From positions 209,864,709-209,928,708 of the forward strand of contig CM057009.1 of assembly GCA_029891345.1 (NCBI GenBank): DNA of 64,000 nucleotides. The letters are read 5' to 3'. The stretch's first letter is position 1; the number at the start of each line of letters is the position of its first letter. This document shows, in pieces, positions 56,959 to 64,000 of this stretch. The notes beneath the pieces were generated by a model. The model worked only from the letters and a program-made list of their open reading frames with translations. It did not search any database and was not told the DNA's origin. The position numbers and the translations under genes are program-made. The stretch is from Dryococelus australis. Lineage: Eukaryota; Arthropoda; Insecta; Phasmatodea; Phasmatidae.

Positions 56959-58199
56959 ATAAGTAATAGTTGTAGTTTGTAGGTATTTTAATTAATAATT
57001 TTGGTAATTTTCCTGTGACAACAATATACACTCGTAAATAATCAGTGGGTAAAAGTGTTGATCAGGATGTAGTGAAATTATAACTTCTTGAAAATTAATA
57101 AACACACTTCATGAAATAACGTACTGACGATAAATGTAAGCGATAAATACAAAACGACGGAAAATTAAGGGAAATGTTATTGGAGTAAGGGGTGAAAAGA
57201 AGTGGAATTAGCAAATATAGATCACCTTTCAGACATGTATATCTTACTCCGTACATTTTGATAGAAGTATTCATCGGCAGAATATAACAGTTTTCTTGAC
57301 CTTGGTATAAATCAAATATTTACTTTAAATTATGACTAATATTGAATAACTACAATAGGCATATAAGTAATCCTCTTTTCGCCATCACAATGAATATGAA
57401 TAATGCATAAATATGTAACTTAAACTTTTATTCTTTGTCACATTTAGACAGAATTGATATCTGAGTGTAAATTGTGTAGATGATTAACCCTGCATTAACA
57501 TAAAGAGATTTAAGCACATTTCATCGCTTTAATAACAATGCCAGAGAATGCATAAATTGTTTAAATTTATGATTATGAACTGTGACTAAACCAAATATCT
57601 ACATTCTTTCCTTCATAAGGTACGCCAACTTGTCTTCACAGCTATATTTTACTACAATCTAAATCTGAATCAGTAATAATTAACTTTTTCAGTCAGTTAA
57701 CAATACCAGACTCATTCAACAGTCACTTCATTGAATTTAATTGATGAATTTGTGAAAAAAATGACTGTTTTCCTTCCCTTATTGATTCTATGACGTTTTC
57801 CACTAATTCATAAACCATATTTTTTCACTATTTTTCAGTGATTTGTATTATTATGGCTGATGGATCAGTTGAACAACGTTTATAAAAAGACCGTTAAAGA
57901 ATGTGTATCAAATGAAAAAACTACGCATAAACAAATAAATCCAATAACTAAATACTTTCTAAAATGTGAGTTTCGTCTTTCATAACACAATTTTCCGAGA
58001 TAACGAGAATTTTCAGTCTTTCATTCGTTTTTATGTCTTTCACCTCATTTTCACGTAATCGTTACGGTGCTCTGTTTGAAGGATTGAACTGCATTTAATG
58101 TGGTGAAGAGAGTGCATTCATACGTACTATTTGTTTTAACGATCCTAACATTACCGATTAGTAGATATATAATGTTCCTTCGGGAACACCGGCTTCTGG
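56959..58199. other. Intronic AT-rich DNA, nothing recognised
   Basis: No coding similarity, repeat end or RNA gene was recognised. Confidence 0.45.
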
Positions 58200-58395
58200 C
58201 AGAGGCGTGAGGCACCAAGGTTAAATTTTTCCTGTTTTTTTTTTTTCCAAAACCACTTATTTACACAAAATCTTACGTTTTTGCCCAAAAATGCCTTATT
58301 TCCCTTTTTTGCTTAAAAATTTCCAACTTTCCCTTTAAAATTTCCAGTTTTTCCTTAAAAATTTCCCGTCTATCCCTAAAAAGTGAATTTCTCCT
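58200..58395. repeat. Quasi-periodic pyrimidine/A repeat, dispersed type
   Basis: Units such as TTTCCCTTTTTTGCTTAAAA, TTTCCAACTTTCCCTTTAAA and TTTCCAGTTTTTCCTTAAAA recur. The style matches 45271-45650 and the outer palindrome arms, and the preceding GCAGAGGCGTGAGGCACCAA recalls GCGAGAGGCGTGAGTCG near 2330. Confidence 0.5.
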
Positions 58396-58479
58396 TGTTG
58401 CAGCTGACAAACCTTCTCAATGTGGGCGAGATACCCAAAACTCAGTCACATAATTAGGAGTTCTTAAACTAAAATTATT

Positions 58480-58740
58480 TAAATCATGTTTTTTTATTTA
58501 AATATATTTTTCTAATCAAACAATGTAAAGATGTAAGTAATTAAGTGTTATGTATCACCGGCCTCGTCTTTTCAAGGCGCATACGATCGTAAAGCCACAA
58601 TAAAAATATTTTAAAAACTATTTTTTTCTAATTAAAATATATTTATATAATTAAAAAATTTAAGACATAAGTATTAAGTGTTATATATCACAAGGCTCTT
58701 CTTTCGAAGGATCATGCGTTTGTGATGTCACACCACCACT
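58480..58740. repeat. Two tandem copies of about 130 bp
   Basis: Both copies contain TAAGTGTTATGTATCACCGG / TAAGTGTTATATATCACAAG followed by a CTTTTCAAGGCGCATACG / CTTTCGAAGGATCATGCG phrase. They are diverged and non-coding. Confidence 0.75.
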
Positions 58741-58749
58741 CTGTCTCGA

Positions 58750-58985
58750 TATTTCATGCTCTATCATTCTGTGTTTTCTCTCTTTCTATTGTCTCACTCA
58801 TTCAATCTCTCTTTCTCTCACTCGCTCTATCTCTATTTCCTTTATCTTTGTATCTTTCTCTCATTCCATAGGTTTTCTCGGAATCCTCCCATTTTCTCTT
58901 TCTCTCATTCCATCTATTGCTCTTTTGTCTCTCACATTCGCTTTCTCTCTTTCCTTTCTCTTTTTTCTCTCTCGTTCGTTCGACC
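58750..58985. repeat. Polypyrimidine (TCTCTT-rich) tract
   Basis: Almost pure pyrimidine on the + strand with CTCTCTTT phrasing and ATTC interruptions. It opens overlapping frames of Ser/Phe/Leu (+) and Glu/Arg/Lys (-) that should not be called genes. Mirror-symmetric purine/pyrimidine tracts of this size can form triplex structures. Confidence 0.85.
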
Positions 58986-59829
58986 AATTACTCACATTTG
59001 TTCGATTAGTCACATTTGCTCCACTCCACCCTCTACATAGTTCATTCATCGCCTGCTAGAGCGCGCGAATCGTCGGTGAGTATATTTATTTACGAATTTA
59101 AAAATGTAATTTTCCATACACGAGAAGGTATATAAAAAATTATCGTAAAGTACATTCCATGCATGACTTTGTAAAACATACCCGATTTTAAATATTTTAT
59201 TTTTATAATCAATATTTTTCTTGATATTTTACTTTATTCAATTTTTTTTTCATTTGTATGAAAATTAAGTCGCCTAGCCTTGTAACCACGCAGGCATGCA
59301 CGCACGCATCGACAGGTTTGCGAGCCAGCTGTGGCTGTGACATGTGCATGCAGTGACGTAGACAGGCACCATGCGGGGGAAGGGGCCGAGTGTAAAAGAC
59401 CCCGAGACAAGGGAATGCGAACTTAAGACTGCGTGTGAGAAAAAGTTTTACCGTACACGGGCTGTTGGTGCAGTTTTTTAGTTACTCGTAGGATAGCGCC
59501 ACATACGGATGAAACGTACGCAGCGCGATCCATGCGGAGCTACCTTGAACTAGCAACACAATGTGTATGAGGTTTGTTGTGAGAGGTAGAAGGGAATAAG
59601 AGCGGAGAAAGATGATAGGCAGATAAGGATATCTGTAGGCAGGTTGCATGCTTGTGATGTGAGTCAGCGAACGGCTTTGCAATGAGCAGCTCACTTTCAT
59701 TCAACTAAACCAACCAACGGTAGAACTGCTCTATCAATGGCAACTAAGGCCAGTTAGCCTGTTAATGTACTGATTTTTATGTAAAGTAATATATTTATAC
59801 CCTACTAGCAAATCGAGTTTTATTCATCC
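58986..59829. other. Intronic DNA, nothing recognised
   Basis: Locally GC-richer near 59290-59460 with CATGCACGCACGCATC phrasing; no gene was recognised. Confidence 0.4.
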
Positions 59830-59900
59830 AGGAAGTGCCGCGGTTGTGTAGCGGCTAGCAGTACTCTCACAGGTTCAAATCCAGGCGAAGTCAAATCTGA
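59830..59900 (+). mobile_element. Truncated tRNA-derived SINE head
   Basis: A-box-like TTGTGTAGCGGCTAGC and B-box-like GGTTCAAATCC lie closer together than in a tRNA, so part of the head is deleted. No SINE-1 body follows. Confidence 0.6.
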
Positions 59901-60387
59901 ATTTTTCGCATTTTTTTTAAAAGAGACGGATGTTGCTGTTAGCTAGTAGACTTTCTCTGGGTATTTGATATCGATCAATAGTATAAAAAGAAATACTGGA
60001 TGGCCTTAAAATACATATATTGAGCATTGCGCTTTTAGACATACTAATAACTGTAAACACTTTGCGTATGTGTCCGATTAAACAGTACATTATATGCTAC
60101 TTCGAAGAAAATGCCTGCTCCTTCTGCGAAATTTTTAAACAACCACTTATTCGTGCAACTCTTTTGCCATGCGTTAGCATAACATTTTAAGGCATTTAAC
60201 ACTCTTTAACAAGTAGATTGATATATTTAATAGGTTTCCGCCAAAACTGTATTGTCTTATCTGAATAAATGTGAAAAGGTTTTTCTGTTACACTGCTAAT
60301 AAACATCATTCATATCTATGTCTATAAACATGCCCAGGACACTTTTTGGAGAAACTTATTTCTACTTACTGTACACTTGGACCTAAC
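59901..60387. other. Intronic DNA, nothing recognised
   Basis: No coding or repeat structure was recognised. Confidence 0.4.
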
Positions 60388-60560
60388 AAGGTGGCGCAGG
60401 TGTAAAACACTGAACTCACTATCGGGAGGACCTGGGTTTGAATCTCGGTCAGGCTATCCTAATTAGGCTTGTCTATGGTTTCTCGAATCACGGCAGATGG
60501 AAAGTTAGATGTGATATAAACGGCTAGTCAGGAAACAATAATTAGATACGGTTACGAGGG
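60388..60560 (+). mobile_element. tRNA-derived SINE, second family (SINE-2)
   Basis: A-box-like GTGGCGCAGGTGTAAAACAC and B box GGTTTGAATCTC are followed by CAGGCTATCCTAATTAGGCT and CTATGGTTTCTCGAATCACG. The body differs from SINE-1 and is matched, reversed, at 63590-63725. Confidence 0.75.
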
Positions 60561-62299
60561 CAAGATAACCGATTATCATAAAATTAAAGTTATTTTTTTA
60601 CGTAATCCCATCTTGGTGAAATGTTAAGTTACATGAAATTTTATATTTAAAATCGTCAATGCCATTTTTTTCAAGTGTTGGCATATTTGTGATCCACGTA
60701 TTCAAATTAATGTTATTTATTCAGGTTAGTTAATCGTACTGTAAAGTTTCTTTTAGTTCATATTACGTTATGTTGGATCAATACTCTCCAAAGATTACTT
60801 ACCTAACGGACATACTACTCTAAGTTACTGAATAAAAAATAATGGTGGAATAGATTAGAACATTAATATTCCGTGTTCAGTCCTCTCGAGAAGCTACGTT
60901 TTATATGTTGACCATATTATATTTAGTAATGAATGTAGAGTAGATTACAAATGACAATAAACGGAAGATAACGCTCGTTTTACAGAACATCCCAAATTGT
61001 GATTGAATACGCAAGTGAGGCATACTTTTTTCACAGTTGCGCACTATGATCATTATAATTGCAATTTAAGGAACTATTTTTCAAAACATTTATAATAGGA
61101 AGTGTATGAAGGAGAAGCGACACTAGGCAGGCAAACACGTTTACGATATAGGCCTGCTTCTGTAGTTTATCAATTAATTCTTACTAGATAACTTAGACGT
61201 ACAGATATTGTCCTCACATAACAAGCACTATACTCTGTTGTGTGCTAAGAAATTGGTTTTATATTTATATCACTAGTGTGAGTTGTGCATAATATAATTA
61301 TGAATAAAAGTATGAAATGGTGAGTAAGATAATTGATCTCAATGTTTGAAATTATTTGGACTGTAGAATTCGTATGCAGTACACTTAACGTTAGCAAAAA
61401 CGTCAGAAAAATGTCTTACTTCGAAAAATAAATAGACCAAAACTTTTTTTGCTGTATCTTATTTAATATAATGTATTATTATATTATACATTGTTTTATT
61501 GACTCAGATATTCAGAAAAATCAAAAATTTTAACTCACATTCTAATAGAATACACTTGAAAAGTATGGTTATAAGAAATGATAACGTGATAAAATGTAGT
61601 TGAAAATGTTAATTCTGCCACTGAAAATATTCTTAGATTTATCGTAAAAGTCAGTAAATTAAAACAATAATTAATATTATTTCAGAAGCCTTAAACTGAG
61701 TTTCAAAATAATATTCTTTCAGCGCGGCCAGCTTCGGATGCATGAGAAACTTTATGTCACGGTTAATGCATTGTTGTCTGTTTTGCGGTCACGGACATAA
61801 AACTACGTTACTGTCCCAAACTATGACTTGGACGCCAAAAAAGTTACTTAAATATTTCTTTCGTCTCTAAATTTTGTTTCGATATGTTGACTTCTGGATA
61901 TCTAGGTTATTCGGGGGTTTAATCAAACGAAAAGTCATTATTTTACAATTTGCGTTATATGCCCCTACAAACGTCGCTATAGAAAACAAGATTAATTAAC
62001 ACGCCATTTCAGTGATAATATTTTAGGGCCTCTTCCTAGACTGTTCCCAGAGTAATTTGTACACAAATACATGTCTTCAACGTCCAAATATATAAGTGAA
62101 TACACTGACGAATTCTAATATGAAAATTCGGGCCGCAGCGATCTCGAAATGTTCCATAACCGCGGGCTGTTCCTAAACGTTATTTAATTTTTCCTTTGTT
62201 AGCTACAAACACAAAGAAAACGTTTCTCATAAACATGTAAATGTTAAAGCGTATAACACTGTCTTCGGAATATGTTATATAATCATTGAGGTCTACTAT
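60561..62299. other. Intronic AT-rich DNA, nothing recognised
   Basis: No exon, repeat boundary or RNA gene was recognised over this stretch. Confidence 0.45.
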
Positions 62300-62560
62300 A
62301 CCTATAGAGGAATAAAAGATAGTCTGCTATAAGAGACTGAAAGAAAGGGTGTATTCAAGATGGGTCACATGTTTTTAGGAAGATTGCTCAATGGCGAACT
62401 TGTTGGAGGGACCTTCGTGACGTCATGCTCCAGGGAGCGAATTGTGTGTTCGGAATCTGCCACATGACTTTAACAACAAATTGTTCCATCTCGAACACAC
62501 TTTTAAGACGTCACACCCCTTCTAGTGTATTATATCTCTATGATATGTTATTAAATAAAA
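62300..62560. mobile_element. Candidate short TIR MITE
   Basis: The left CTATAGAGGAATAAAAGATA with GTGTATTCAAGATGGGTCAC and, from the right, CATAGAGATATAATACACTA with GTGTGTTCGAGATGGAACAA are loosely inverted copies. It also holds GTGACGTCATG at about 62418. The evidence is thin. Confidence 0.35.
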
Positions 62561-62654
62561 CTTGATCATGTTAAATTCTGACATTGCAGATCAGTCACTG
62601 ATATCATAAATAATTACGTTAATATTACAGAATAAGTTAATAAGAGGTTTGGGG

Positions 62655-62870
62655 GGCTCTTATCATCTAAGCTTAGGTCTTTAGAGCCGATGAGAGATGA
62701 ATGAGCGGATACGGAGAAGCGTCTTGGAATGCAATGACGCGGAAGAGGGGGAACCGAAGATCTCCGAGAAAACCCGTCAACCTACTGTATCCTCTAGGCA
62801 CGATTCCTACATGCGAAAATCCGGGAGTGACCCCGCAAGTAAAATTCGCAATTAATGAATACTGCTCAGT
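62655..62870 (-). mobile_element. tRNA-derived SINE (SINE-1), minus orientation
   Basis: Read in reverse, it carries GGGGTCACTCCCGGATTTTC, then GGTTGACGGGTTTTCTCGG, a CTTCCGCGTC segment and the tail CTCATCGGCTCTAAAGACCT. It thus has the SINE-1 body and 3' module in order. The tRNA-like head is missing or degraded. Confidence 0.75.
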
Positions 62871-63339
62871 ATCTCTGCTCTGTATCTTTCACCGCATGAA
62901 ATATTAGTACTGCTGGAATGTGATTGCGACATACCATCAACTAAGTGTGGCCTCCGATTTTCTATAAATACACTTTATTGACACCTTCTCTCATCCTAAA
63001 CTGTGTTCCCAATGTAAACGGTCCTGAGTTAGTTACATAAGATTGTAGCTCTAAATCTAGACTTATAAATTTAGCTTCTCTTATCTGTTGTTCGAAACAC
63101 TGTGAACAAAATCTGAGTAAGTACTGAAATAAAACGGGTGATTTTACGATAATGGGAACCAAAAAGTAGAATCACCTACCACTAAGAAACTTAGTAAAAT
63201 CTTACAACCTGTACGCAAGAAACACTCATTTTTTTAACTGTAATTTTCTATGGCTTCACAGTCCTCCTTGGCGAGGTCATTAAGAACATGGGTGATATAT
63301 ATATATATATGGCACTTTAGCAGCATATCAGGGTGAAGT
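62871..63339. other. Intronic DNA, nothing recognised
   Basis: A short (TA)n run lies near 63294-63310; otherwise nothing was recognised. Confidence 0.4.
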
Positions 63340-63545
63340 GAGGTGAAGATGGAACAGTGATAGAAAACATCTGCGTTTGGAACGATAGTACAGTAGCCCG
63401 AGAAAAGCCACCCCATCCACCAATGGTAAAGTCTGCCGCATTTTTGACATGTGAAAATTCTAGTGTAACCCGGCTGGAAATCGAAATCGAAAGCTTTGGT
63501 GGGCGGCGAGAACTATAGTCTCTACGCTACCGTAGCCCCCGACTA
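63340..63545 (-). mobile_element. tRNA-derived SINE variant, minus orientation
   Basis: The reverse strand starts GGGGGCTACGGTAGCGTAGA, an A-box-like head, and a decayed B box region and CCAGCCGGGTTACAC follow. The body then contains GGTGGCTTTTCTCGGGCTAC. It resembles SINE-1 in layout but is more diverged. Confidence 0.55.
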
Positions 63546-63589
63546 CAACATAGTTTAAGGGAACTGAAAAAGGAACCGTCATTAGTCTT

Positions 63590-63725
63590 CAGTAAGGTAC
63601 AATCTCGGAATTCGCCTGGAGTTATGTCAGGAAACCATGGAAAGCTGAAATGAGGATGCCCGGACAGGGATTCAAACCCCGGTCCTGCAGAATGATATCT
63701 CAGTGTTTACTACTATTACTATTTG
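63590..63725 (-). mobile_element. tRNA-derived SINE-2, minus orientation
   Basis: The reverse strand contains GGACCGGGGTTTGAATCCCT (B box) and then GTCCGGGCATCCTCATTTCA and TCCATGGTTTCCTGACATAA. This parallels the + copy at 60388 (GTTTGAATCTCGGTCAGGCT, then CTATGGTTTCTCGAATCACG). Confidence 0.7.
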
Positions 63726-64000
63726 CTCGGTCAGTTTGATTTTACTTGTTCAGCTTTCATTAGGACATAAACAACTAATCAAGCTTAGCCAGTTAACGAA
63801 GAATTTAGTTGGAATGTGAATGTCAAATAACGGTATTTATCAGTGTTGTCATTAGATACACATAGGCCACACATATAGACATACACACCTCGAGCTAGTG
63901 ATATTAGTTTTAAATGCATTAGTCACATTATCATTGATGTTTTACACATGTTTCAATAAAGGTGTATGAAAACTATAACCTACATGCACAACCATCAAAT
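63726..64000. other. Intronic DNA to the window end, nothing recognised
   Basis: AT-rich; no exon or repeat was recognised. Confidence 0.4.

Noticed and set aside
58756..59049. Ser/Phe/Leu-rich frame (+) and Arg/Glu/Lys-rich frames (-)
   Set aside because: They are products of the polypyrimidine tract; no domain or start context.

Overview
This is AT-rich animal nuclear DNA. Two short exons with good splice sites, very long introns, tRNA-derived SINEs and remnants of hAT, Tc1/mariner and Polinton/Maverick elements point to an insect with a large genome. The SINE body (tRNA-like head, then a region reading like 'GTCGGCGGGTTTTCTCGGG..TCTCCCGTTT') resembles repeats I recall from stick-insect assemblies. 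A phasmid is my best guess, from memory and unchecked.

Host gene. The only host coding sequence I can support is two consecutive exons of one SLC6 (sodium:neurotransmitter symporter) gene on the + strand, at 11193-11376 and 42730-42862. They join in phase (GA|A, Glu) and encode extracellular loop 2 and the start of the next membrane helices. The intron between them is 31,353 bp. Everything before 11193 and after 42862 also appears to be intron of the same gene, so the window is essentially a transposon-filled interior of one transporter gene.

Layout. 0-11 kb: a 547-bp TIR element, a TIR MITE, a SINE and a 4.7-kb hAT element (5433-10149) with a broken transposase and a nested relative of the first MITE. 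11.8-16.8 kb: a giant imperfect palindrome (foldback-like, arms of about 2.2-2.4 kb) with 21-bp arrays in both arms and a 14-bp minisatellite in the loop. 17.7-20.2 kb: a TIR element and a dead Tc1-like transposase. 24.1-26.7 kb: a + strand Polinton remnant (packaging ATPase, integrase). 28.7-39.6 kb: a second, mostly minus-strand Polinton-like remnant (integrase with chromodomain, DUF8207-like protein, ATPase, protein-primed PolB) with a + strand capsid-like gene embedded. 40-42 kb: GC-rich unassigned DNA and tandem repeats, then the second exon. 44-52 kb: MITEs and other TIR elements. 52.6-56.9 kb: two neighbouring transposons with related DDE transposases, one with about 100-bp TIRs and one with about 400-bp TIRs. 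58-64 kb: low-complexity tracts and SINE fragments.

None of the transposon genes is intact; all carry stops or frameshifts. They do not work as a system today. The functional unit is the host transporter gene; the rest is intronic load whose large inverted repeats could affect processing of its transcript.
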